DNA of 6,893 nt, taken from the NCBI GenBank assembly GCA_030699295.1, contig JAUYJQ010000024.1:1-6893 (forward strand), given 5' to 3'. The notes under the pieces were generated by a model that was not told the DNA's origin, ran no database searches, and worked only from the letters and a program-made list of their open reading frames with translations. The DNA is from Candidatus Beckwithbacteria bacterium (lineage in GTDB: Bacteria; Patescibacteriota; Microgenomatia; UBA1400; CG1-02-47-37). Below are positions 1-5,587 of the stretch, one piece after another. A program made the position numbers and the translations under genes. Numbering within the stretch: position 1 is the stretch's first letter; every line of letters starts with the position of its first letter.

Positions 1-151
1 CAAAATCACCGAGTTTACTGATTTGGATAAATTCGAATCGCTGAGGCGGGTAAGCGTCCACGATTACCAAGTCAGCACCGAGCTGAAACTGTTAAAAAAG
101 CTGGGGAAAATCAAACAGTTGAAGATTATTGGCGTGCCGGCAGCCAGTTGA
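1..151 (+). CDS. Hydrogenase maturation protease (HycI/HyaD/HoxW-type), C-terminal fragment
   Basis: This is an open frame from the left edge (first full codon at base 2) to a TGA at 149-151, giving the last 49 residues. The segment RRVSVHD followed by a leucine-rich helix and the closing strand KIIGVP resembles the end of [NiFe]-hydrogenase maturation endopeptidases. In those enzymes an SVHD/SVHE-type histidine is a nickel-sensing ligand (His93 in HybD). The family cuts off the C-terminal tail of the large subunit after Ni insertion. The gene converges on the hydrogenase large-subunit gene and overlaps its end by 26 bp, which supports the assignment. The N-terminal half, with the other metal-binding acidic residues, lies outside the window, so another small alpha/beta protein cannot be excluded. 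Confidence 0.68.
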   Translation, partial: KITEFTDLDKFESLRRVSVHDYQVSTELKLLKKLGKIKQLKIIGVPAAS

Positions 152-1406
152 TTTTTAAGAAGTGGGCAGCGCAACTCATGCAGGGGTCGTAAGCCCGGAC
201 CAAGACCTCGATTTCGTGAGCCAGTTGGGCTTGCAATTTCACTCCGGGAGTGTCAGATTTTTCACTCCCGGAGTGGTTTCGGAGGTAGTCTTCCACCAGA
301 ATTTTAATGTCATTTTCGATATTTAGTTGGTTTTGGCCGGTGGGCACTAAGATTTCGGCGTCAGTAACCACGCCATTGGTAATAGTTAAGTGGTGATAAA
401 GGATGCCGCGCGGGGCTTCGATGACGCCGATACCGTCACCTGAAGCCAGGCTGGGTTTAACCATTGGTTCGGCTGTAAAATTGACTTGTTTCAATATTGC
501 GATCGAGTCATCGATTGCCTGTAAGATTTCCACTGCCTGGGCCAGGTTATTATGGTAAACATTATTAGAGGGAAAGGGTGCCGGTGGGTTGGGGGTCAGG
601 TTTAAGCGGGCCAGGGCACCGGTCATATAAAAACCGGCTTTGTAGGTATAGGCCGAAGCTTGGGAGTAGTCTAACTGCTTTTTTTGCAGTTGTGACCGGT
701 AGTCACTTTCGGCAATATTCAGGCCGTCACTGCTTTTTATCCGGCCGTCAATATAGGCCAAGTAGGGAATCGTTTGGGCTTGGGTTTTGGGCCAAGCGCT
801 AAAAACTTTAATCAGGCGCTCGACTGCCGGCCGGCTAGCTTCAAGTAATTTAATCACTTTATTAATCCCAGTCGGCTCGGGAAATTTCATAAAACCGCCG
901 ACCATGGGGTAGGGGGCGTGGACCGAGCGGCCGCCGGCGAGGATTGACAGCTGGTTGCCGGCCTCTTTGACCTGGAAGGCGTCGTGGAGCAGTTGGTGTT
1001 GAGCTTGATCATTTTCGTCAAAATCTAAAAGAGAATCTTGGTTAAATAAATCCGGTAAAACAAAGACATATAAATGAAGGGCGTGGTCGCGGATGATCAG
1101 GCCGCTATTGACCAGGCGGCGCAGGCTTAGAGTTTGGGCCGACGGAGTGATTTGTAAGGCTGCTTCGACAGCCTTGATTGCCGCTAAGATGTGGGCGTTA
1201 GAACAAGTGCCGCAGATACGGGCCAGCAGAGCCGGAGCGGCAACCGCGGCCTTGCCTTTGATGGCTTGGGTGTAAAAACGCTTATACTCGGTGATTTTAA
1301 ACTGGCACTTGGCTACTTGATTGTCTTTGACGGATAAATCCAGGCTGGCCGCGCCCTCGATTTTAGAAATTTCTTCAAGAGATAAATCAAAGTTTACTTG
1401 ATGCAT
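126..1406 (-). CDS. [NiFe] hydrogenase large (catalytic) subunit, group 3-type
   Basis: This cytoplasmic subunit carries the NiFe(CN)2CO site that interconverts H2 with protons and electrons. The 426 residues show both nickel-binding motifs: RICGTCSNAH at 63-72 (C65, C68) and DPCMSCAAH at 407-415 (C409, C412). Eleven residues (FLKINWLPARQ) follow His415, the expected tail for removal by a maturation protease, and a probable protease gene abuts the 3' end. The N-terminal KIEG motif (15-18) is followed by Ala-Ala where EGHA is usual. The ATG at 1406 lies in the small-subunit gene's last codons (13-nt overlap), implying translational coupling; the protein starts at the usual family position. Residues 378-389 are encoded by a perfect inverted repeat and look like a linker insertion. 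No diaphorase gene accompanies it here. The family is certain; subgroup 3b versus an unclassified relative is not. Confidence 0.95.
   Translation of the reverse strand: MHQVNFDLSLEEISKIEGAASLDLSVKDNQVAKCQFKITEYKRFYTQAIKGKAAVAAPALLARICGTCSNAHILAAIKAVEAALQITPSAQTLSLRRLVNSGLIIRDHALHLYVFVLPDLFNQDSLLDFDENDQAQHQLLHDAFQVKEAGNQLSILAGGRSVHAPYPMVGGFMKFPEPTGINKVIKLLEASRPAVERLIKVFSAWPKTQAQTIPYLAYIDGRIKSSDGLNIAESDYRSQLQKKQLDYSQASAYTYKAGFYMTGALARLNLTPNPPAPFPSNNVYHNNLAQAVEILQAIDDSIAILKQVNFTAEPMVKPSLASGDGIGVIEAPRGILYHHLTITNGVVTDAEILVPTGQNQLNIENDIKILVEDYLRNHSGSEKSDTPGVKLQAQLAHEIEVLVRAYDPCMSCAAHFLKINWLPARQ
240..275. repeat. 36-bp palindromic segment inside the hydrogenase large-subunit gene
   Basis: CACTCCGGGAGTG (240-252) and CACTCCCGGAGTG (263-275) are exact reverse complements separated by the 10-nt spacer TCAGATTTTT. 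Each arm is also nearly self-palindromic (CACTCC/GGAGTG around one central base). The element is exactly 36 bp and in phase with the gene. It encodes the 12 residues HSGSEKSDTPGV (378-389), a polar stretch just before the C-terminal DPCxxC region. It could fold into a 13-bp hairpin in the hydrogenase mRNA. On the plus strand the first arm followed by TTTTT resembles a weak terminator about 100 bp past the protease stop. The symmetry is directly visible; its origin is inference. Confidence 0.9.
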
Positions 1407-1858
1407 AACTTGTTGATTAATTCCACAAATTTAGTTTCGTCCATCGGGCAGCCGGGGACGGAGTAATCGACCTTAACGACTTCGTCGAGGCGCTGAACTT
1501 TATCGTTATAGGAAAAGCGCTCCAAGATTGGTTTAATGGCTTCGAGTTGTTCCGGGGTAAACTGGTTTCTTTGGGCCGACGGCTGGCCGGTAACAGCGCA
1601 GGCGCCGATGGCCACCAAAGTTTTAGCCAACCCGCGGATTTTTTTTAACTTTTCTGCCTGGGAATCAGAAGAAATGGCCCCTTCAACAAAAGCAATATCC
1701 ATTGGGCCGATGCCGGCCGATTTTCTTAGGGTTTTGGCGTACTTAAAGTCGATGGCTTTGGTCCACTCCTGCCAGTGACTATTTAAGATTTCGGTAAATA
1801 AAATGGTTGAGTCTTCCGAGCAGGTAAAAGTAAACCAGCCGACAATGATTTTCGCCAT
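1394..1858 (-). CDS. [NiFe] hydrogenase small subunit (proximal-cluster domain only)
   Basis: This 154-residue protein is the electron-transfer partner of the large subunit, homologous to the NuoB/20-kDa family. It has only the flavodoxin-like domain, with no C-terminal ferredoxin-like domain for further clusters. Visible motifs are GWFTFTCSEDST (7-18), FVEGAISSD (58-66), IGACAVTG (84-91) and VPGCPMD (134-140). C87 and C137 fit two ligands of the proximal [4Fe-4S] cluster. The N-terminal cysteine motif is reduced to one residue, C13, followed by Ser14 and Ser17 where related proteins carry cysteine. The gene is first in a two-gene operon and its TAA (1394-1396) overlaps the large-subunit start. 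The ATG at 1858 has no clear Shine-Dalgarno, but a TATAAT lies 28 nt upstream. The neighbour and the motifs make the call firm; the electron partner is unknown. Confidence 0.92.
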   Translation of the reverse strand: MAKIIVGWFTFTCSEDSTILFTEILNSHWQEWTKAIDFKYAKTLRKSAGIGPMDIAFVEGAISSDSQAEKLKKIRGLAKTLVAIGACAVTGQPSAQRNQFTPEQLEAIKPILERFSYNDKVQRLDEVVKVDYSVPGCPMDETKFVELINKLCIK

Positions 1859-1859
1859 A

Positions 1860-1888
1860 TTGCCAGTTTAGCAGATTTTAGCTATATT
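1860..1888 (+). promoter_or_regulatory. Sigma-70-type promoter for glpX, giving a nearly leaderless mRNA
   Basis: TTGCCA (1860-1865) and TATATT (1883-1888) each match the sigma-70 hexamers at five of six positions and are 17 bp apart. Transcription would begin near 1895, only about 4 nt before the glpX ATG at 1899. That start is where GlpX proteins normally begin. There is no usable Shine-Dalgarno (AGGGA lies only 3 nt from the ATG). The -35 box is the first sequence upstream of the divergent hydrogenase start codon. Confidence 0.6.
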
Positions 1889-1891
1889 ATA
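1886..1891 (-). promoter_or_regulatory. -10 element for the divergent hydrogenase operon
   Basis: Read on the minus strand, 1891-1886 is a perfect TATAAT, 27 nt from the small-subunit ATG (1858-1856), giving a leader of roughly 20 nt. It shares 3 bp with the plus-strand -10 box at 1883-1888. No convincing -35 hexamer exists 16-18 bp upstream, which would fall inside glpX, and there is no extended -10 TG. The element may therefore be weak or need an activator. Confidence 0.45.
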
Positions 1892-1898
1892 GGGATCA

Positions 1899-2861
1899 AT
1901 GGAGAATACTTTGGCCTTGCAGTTACTGCACGCGACCGAGGTCGGGGCAATCGCCGCGGCCAGAGCAGCGGGATTCGGGGATAAAAAGGGGGCGGATGGA
2001 GCGGCGGTCAAAGCGATGCGGGGATTTTTCAATCAGGTAAATTTTAACGGCCGGGTGGTCATTGGCGAAGGGGAAAGGGATGACGCGCCGATGCTTTACA
2101 TCGGCGAAAAACTGGGAACCGGCAAGGGATTGAGTGTCGATATTGCCGTTGATCCTCTGGAAAACACTAATGCCACAGCCAGTTTGGGCCCGCGGGCGAT
2201 TTCTGTTTTAGCCGCCTCGGAGAGGGGCGGTCTTTTCCATGCGCCGGACATGTATATGGACAAGTTGATCGTCGGGCCGGAAGCGGCCGGTAAGGTTTAT
2301 TTAGACGCCACCCCCAAAGAAAACTTGAAAGCGATTGCTAAAGCTCTAAACAGGGACATTAGGGACTTAGTGGTCTTGATTTTAGACAGGGATAGGCACG
2401 AAGAGTTGATTGCTAAAGTCCGGGCAGCCGGCGCCCGGGTCCAACTGGTGCCTGACGGCGATCTTTTACCCGGGGTGGTGACCTGTATGCGCGGTTCCGG
2501 TATCCATGCGGTCATGGGCATCGGCGCTGCCCCCGAAGGAGTGATTACCGCCGCCGGCATCCGTTGTCTTAAGGGCGAAATCCAGGGCCGGTTTTGGCCC
2601 AAAAACGAAGCCGAGGCGGTAAGATTAAAGAAAATGGGCGGCGAGATTAACAAGATTTATACCCAGAACGAACTGGCTTCGGGTAAAACCATCATTTTTT
2701 GTGCTACCGGCGTCACCGGCGGCGAGGCCCTCAAAGGGGTCAGATTTTTCGGCGGCGGGGCGCGGACACACTCGATGCTGATGAGTACCCAGACGGAAAA
2801 AGTCAGATTGATCGATACCACTCATGTGTTTAATAAAAAGGAGATAGAATATAGGTTATGA
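1899..2861 (+). CDS. glpX: Fructose-1,6-bisphosphatase class II (GlpX type)
   Basis: This cytoplasmic enzyme hydrolyses fructose 1,6-bisphosphate to fructose 6-phosphate, the irreversible step of gluconeogenesis; related enzymes also act on sedoheptulose 1,7-bisphosphate. The 320 residues cover the whole family. The metal and substrate residues fall at E. coli GlpX numbering without gaps: D33 (GADGAA), E57 (GEGERDD), D85 and E88 with T90 (VDPLENTN), R164/R166 (DRDRH), D186/D188 (DGD) and E213 (APEG). One deviation is N89, where the family normally has Gly in the E-G-T triplet. The N-terminus MENTLALQLLHATE matches the family start, so the ATG at 1899 is secure although it lacks a Shine-Dalgarno. 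It heads the plus-strand carbon genes, with aldolase 111 bp downstream and PGK next, which fits a gluconeogenic role. Stop is TGA. Confidence 0.97.
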   Translation: MENTLALQLLHATEVGAIAAARAAGFGDKKGADGAAVKAMRGFFNQVNFNGRVVIGEGERDDAPMLYIGEKLGTGKGLSVDIAVDPLENTNATASLGPRAISVLAASERGGLFHAPDMYMDKLIVGPEAAGKVYLDATPKENLKAIAKALNRDIRDLVVLILDRDRHEELIAKVRAAGARVQLVPDGDLLPGVVTCMRGSGIHAVMGIGAAPEGVITAAGIRCLKGEIQGRFWPKNEAEAVRLKKMGGEINKIYTQNELASGKTIIFCATGVTGGEALKGVRFFGGGARTHSMLMSTQTEKVRLIDTTHVFNKKEIEYRL

Positions 2862-2877
2862 TTTGGCTCGGTAAACG

Positions 2878-2938
2878 AAATTTTACGTGCTCACAGCTAC
2901 CTGACTGAATCAGATGAGACGCTGCGCGCGCAAAATTT
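2878..2938. repeat. Imperfect inverted repeat in the glpX-aldolase gap
   Basis: AAATTTT (2878-2884) pairs perfectly with AAAATTT (2932-2938). The pairing continues inward past one A-C mismatch: CG with CG, a G-T wobble, then GC with GC (2886-2890 against 2926-2930). The interior contains a smaller dyad, CTGA...TCAG (2901-2913). The whole nearly fills the 111-bp gap (2862-2972). It could be a structured 5' leader, an attenuator or a processing site. The loop of about 35 nt is too large for a classical terminator and there is no long T run. Confidence 0.45.
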
Positions 2939-2957
2939 ATTTACCTGTGCCAACCTA

Positions 2958-2968
2958 TATAATAGGAG
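2958..2968 (+). promoter_or_regulatory. TATAAT box plus AGGAG ribosome site before the aldolase gene
   Basis: A perfect TATAAT (2958-2963) is followed immediately by AGGAG (2964-2968), 4 nt before the ATG at 2973. Both cannot act together. A transcript started from this -10 would begin near 2970, after the AGGAG. Either the AGGAG serves a read-through transcript from glpX, or the -10 makes an almost leaderless aldolase mRNA. No good -35 is seen 16-18 bp upstream, which favours the ribosome-site reading. Confidence 0.4.
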
Positions 2969-2972
2969 TTAT

Positions 2973-3950
2973 ATGCAGATAGCTAAATTGGTCAAAGTTG
3001 CCCGACAGTTATGCCAACCAGGCAAGGGGATTTTAGCGGCCGATGAATCAAGCGGCACGATTGCCAAGCGGTTTAAGCAAATTAACCTGCCTTCAACAGA
3101 AAGTAATCGAAAAAGTTGGCGGGAACTGTTATTTACCACCCGGGGAATTAGCCAGTTTATCAGCGGGGTAATTTTGTACGACGAAACGATTCGCCAGGGA
3201 TTGGGCCAAGTGATTAAGAAAAATGGCATGATTCCGGGAATTAAAGTGGACACGGGGGCCAAGCCTATGGCTGGCTTTCCCGGCGAAACCGTTACCGAAG
3301 GCCTGGATGGTTTACGCGAGCGTTTGGCAGAATACGTTAAACTTGGCGCTCAGTTTACCAAGTGGCGGGCAGTGACTAATTTGGGCAAAGGTTTACCGAC
3401 CAAGCCGGTGCTTGAGGCCAATGCTCAGGCTCTGGCCCGCTTTGCCGTCTTATCCCAGGAAGCCGGCTTAGTGCCGATCGTCGAGCCGGAAACCCTGATG
3501 GAAGGCCAACACGATATTCAAACTCACGCCCGGGCGACTAAGAAAACTTTAATAACCGTATTTGACCAGTTGAAACAATTCCGGGTGTATTTGCCGGGAA
3601 TGTTACTGAAAACCAACTTGGTGGCCTCGGGGTTGGCGGCGACTAAGCAGGCAGATTCATCAGCAGTAGCGAAGGCAACCCTGGCCGTCTTTAAAGCGGT
3701 TGTACCTCAAACCGTGCCGGGAATAATGTTTTTATCCGGCGGCATGAGCCCGGAAGCCTCGACGGTGAACTTGGATGCAATTAATAAGGTGGGTAGACAG
3801 CCTTGGCAGTTGAGTTTTTCTTATGGCCGGGCGCTCCAGGGCGAGGCTTTAGAAATTTGGAATGGCCAAAGTAAAAATAAGCCGGCGGCCCAACAAGCGT
3901 TTTATCAGCGGGCCCAAAAAATCGCTTGGGCACGACAGGGCCGGTTATGA
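2973..3950 (+). CDS. Fructose-bisphosphate aldolase, class I
   Basis: This Schiff-base aldolase interconverts fructose 1,6-bisphosphate with dihydroxyacetone phosphate and glyceraldehyde 3-phosphate. The 325 residues show the class I motifs in order: GKGILAADESSGTI (17-30, D24), GIKVDTG (89-95, K91), KWRAV (130-134, K130), IVEPETL (169-175, E171/E173), the Schiff-base lysine K213 in LPGMLLKTNLV, LSGGMSPEAST (254-264) and LSFSYGRALQ (280-289). The usual lysine motif is EGTLLKPNM; here Glu is P208, Thr is M210 and the Pro after Lys is T214. The protein ends at GRL, without the C-terminal Tyr tail of animal aldolases. The ATG at 2973 gives the normal family N-terminus and follows AGGAG. Its TGA overlaps the PGK start (ATGA), so the two are probably co-translated. 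It shares substrate with the upstream FBPase. Confidence 0.96.
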   Translation: MQIAKLVKVARQLCQPGKGILAADESSGTIAKRFKQINLPSTESNRKSWRELLFTTRGISQFISGVILYDETIRQGLGQVIKKNGMIPGIKVDTGAKPMAGFPGETVTEGLDGLRERLAEYVKLGAQFTKWRAVTNLGKGLPTKPVLEANAQALARFAVLSQEAGLVPIVEPETLMEGQHDIQTHARATKKTLITVFDQLKQFRVYLPGMLLKTNLVASGLAATKQADSSAVAKATLAVFKAVVPQTVPGIMFLSGGMSPEASTVNLDAINKVGRQPWQLSFSYGRALQGEALEIWNGQSKNKPAAQQAFYQRAQKIAWARQGRL

Positions 3951-5137
3951 CTCTAAAAAAAACCGTTAAAGACATTAACCTTAAAGGTAAAAAGGTTTTG
4001 TTACGCGTTGATTATAACGTCAGCCTTTTTGACGGTTTACGCTTGGGTGACGACACCCGGATACTCCAGACTTTACCGACGATTAACTATTTATTAAAGC
4101 AAGGCTGTACTTTGTATTTAGTCTCGCATTTGGGCCGGCCTGAGGGCAGGCGGCAAAAACAGTTCAGTTTGCGTCCGGTCGCCGAGCATTTACAGACTTT
4201 ACTCAAGCGTAAGGTGGTTTTTTTTGGCGAAGACCTGTTAAAAGATGAGGACATCAAACGATTGCAGGCAGTGAAAAAAGGCACGATTGTTCTGTTGGAA
4301 AACATCCGTTATTATCCGGGCGAGGAAATCAACGACGCTGATTTCAGCCGGCGCTTGGCTGGTTTGGGCCAGGTGTTTGTCAACGACGCTTTCGGCGTCG
4401 ACCACCGGGCCCATGCTTCGACGGCGGGTGTGACCGCCTATTTACCGGCCGTGTCCGGGTTTTTACTACAAAAAGAAGCGGATATGATCAGTAAAGCCAT
4501 GGAAAAACCCCGGCGGCCGCTGGTGGCCATAGTCGGCGGGGCCAAAGCGGAAACCAAGATTACCTTAATTGACCGCCTGTTGGAAAAGGCCGACGCTTTG
4601 ATTATCGGCGGCGGCGTGGCCAATACTTTTTTAAAAGCCTGGGGTTATGATGTGGGCCAGTCGTTGGTCAATTACGAAATGGTGGAGCTAGCCAAGAAGC
4701 TATTCTGGAAAGCGGCCCGGAGTAAAACCAGGATGTTGCTACCAAGTGACGTTGTGGTAGGTAATTTAGCCAAGAATAAATATGTGGGCATTGCCGATTC
4801 CAGCCGAATCCCTAAAGACATGCAGGCGTTGGATATCGGCCCGCAAAGCCAGGCGGAATTCGGCGCCGAGATTGCCCGGGCTAAGACAATTATTTGGAAC
4901 GGGCCGATGGGGGTGTATGAGAACTCCAAATTTACTACCGGCACGGATTTTATTTACCACGCCATTGCCGAAAACCGGACCAGTCTGTCCGTGGTCGGCG
5001 GCGGCGATACTTTGGCGGCCTTAAAAGAAAAAGATTTTTTAAAGACTATTGATCATGTTTCTACCGGCGGCGGAGCCATGCTCGAGTTTATAGAGCGGGG
5101 AAGCTTGCCGGGGATTGACGCTCTTCTGGACAAGTAA
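3947..5137 (+). CDS. pgk: Phosphoglycerate kinase
   Basis: This cytoplasmic enzyme transfers phosphate between 1,3-bisphosphoglycerate and ADP to give 3-phosphoglycerate and ATP, reversibly. The 396 residues from the ATG at 3947 match normal PGK length. N-domain substrate residues: RVDYN (20-24, D22, N24), R38, HLGRP (61-65), R121 in LLENIRYYPGEE, and R154 in FGVDHRAHAS. C-domain nucleotide residues: GGAKAETKI (197-205), GGGVANTF (221-228), NGPMGVYE (318-325) and GGGDT (351-355). The usual N-V-P after D22 is N-V-S here. The frame opens further upstream with a TTG at 3926, but the ATG in the ATGA overlap with the aldolase stop fits the family N-terminus and has AGGG 6 nt before it, so I chose 3947. 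GAPDH and triosephosphate isomerase are not in the window. Confidence 0.98.
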   Translation: MTLKKTVKDINLKGKKVLLRVDYNVSLFDGLRLGDDTRILQTLPTINYLLKQGCTLYLVSHLGRPEGRRQKQFSLRPVAEHLQTLLKRKVVFFGEDLLKDEDIKRLQAVKKGTIVLLENIRYYPGEEINDADFSRRLAGLGQVFVNDAFGVDHRAHASTAGVTAYLPAVSGFLLQKEADMISKAMEKPRRPLVAIVGGAKAETKITLIDRLLEKADALIIGGGVANTFLKAWGYDVGQSLVNYEMVELAKKLFWKAARSKTRMLLPSDVVVGNLAKNKYVGIADSSRIPKDMQALDIGPQSQAEFGAEIARAKTIIWNGPMGVYENSKFTTGTDFIYHAIAENRTSLSVVGGGDTLAALKEKDFLKTIDHVSTGGGAMLEFIERGSLPGIDALLDK

Positions 5138-5166
5138 ATCTCAGCGTGTTAAACTGCTACAAAAAT

Positions 5167-5174
5167 AGGAGGAG
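5167..5174 (+). promoter_or_regulatory. Strong Shine-Dalgarno for the Rrf2 regulator
   Basis: AGGAGGAG ends 8 nt before the ATG at 5183 and is the only near-consensus Shine-Dalgarno in the window. It settles the regulator start and marks the regulator as the independently translated first gene of the suf cluster. The 45-bp gap (5138-5182) has no convincing promoter; an imperfect dyad (AGC...GCT, 5143-5158) is a weak operator candidate. Confidence 0.8.
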
Positions 5175-5182
5175 TTCCGGTT

Positions 5183-5587
5183 ATGCTGAAACTTAAACGC
5201 GAAACTGATTTAGGCCTGGTTTTACTGGAAGAATTAACTGACTTAGCCCCGGGTAAGTACTTAAGCCTGCAGCCTTGGGCGAATAAGCGGCATTTGCCTT
5301 ATCGGTTTTTGTCCAAAGTGGCCGGCAACCTTAAACGCTCTGGTTTGGTAGTGGCCAAAGAGGGTAAAGACGGCGGTTACCGCCTGGCTAAAAACCCGGC
5401 CAAGATAAAATTGGGTCAGGCCATTAAGGCCTTAGAGGGCAGTTTGGCTTTGACCCGTTGCCACGCCGGTGCCAAATGCAGCTGCCGCCAATTTTGCCAG
5501 CACCGCTCCTTGATGGGTCGGCTGGGGCAGACCCTGGAAAATGAGCTCGACAAGGTTAGCTTACAAACGCTCTATGCTGGCGATTAG
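5183..5587 (+). CDS. Rrf2-family Fe-S-sensing regulator (IscR-like) of the suf operon
   Basis: Rrf2 proteins are small dimeric winged-helix regulators; many ligate an Fe-S cluster and adjust Fe-S assembly genes to demand. The 134 residues fit the family. The helix-turn-helix spans about 28-53 (LPYRFLSKVAGNLKRSGLV) and the wing is KDGGYRLA (62-69). A cysteine cluster follows: C93, C99, C101 and C105, with H94 and H107 near. C93-x5-C99-x5-C105 reproduces IscR spacing (C92, C98, C104), and H107 stands where IscR has its histidine ligand; C101 is an extra cysteine. The last 14 nt overlap the start of sufC, so regulator and SUF proteins are co-expressed, which suggests autoregulation by cluster occupancy. 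The family and a role in suf control are well supported; the operator is not identified. Confidence 0.93.
   Translation: MLKLKRETDLGLVLLEELTDLAPGKYLSLQPWANKRHLPYRFLSKVAGNLKRSGLVVAKEGKDGGYRLAKNPAKIKLGQAIKALEGSLALTRCHAGAKCSCRQFCQHRSLMGRLGQTLENELDKVSLQTLYAGD

Noticed and set aside
253..262. Rho-independent terminator for the left-edge protease gene at the 240-262 hairpin plus T run
   Set aside because: The single-arm hairpin has only about 5 bp with a 3-nt loop, the T run is separated from it by five bases, and it sits about 90 bp beyond the stop within another gene. Not strong enough to call.
2297..2825. Long open frames antisense to glpX
   Set aside because: Their translations are low-complexity or proline/arginine-rich shadows with no family features, opposite a highly conserved gene.
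2858..2908. Short frame of 16 codons starting at the ATG overlapping the glpX stop
   Set aside because: It is very short, has no recognisable similarity, its GGAG is 14 nt away, and it lies in the hairpin region; chance is the simplest explanation.
2921..2930. GCGCGC tract as a terminator stem
   Set aside because: It is self-complementary but too short, and only AAAATTTATTT follows, not a T run.
3926..3946. TTG start for PGK seven codons upstream
   Set aside because: It lies inside the aldolase frame. The ATG at 3947 gives the normal PGK N-terminus, an ATGA junction and an AGGG at suitable distance.
5541..5573. ATG start for SufC eleven codons upstream
   Set aside because: It would add residues absent from the typical SufC N-terminus and deepen the overlap with the regulator to 47 nt.
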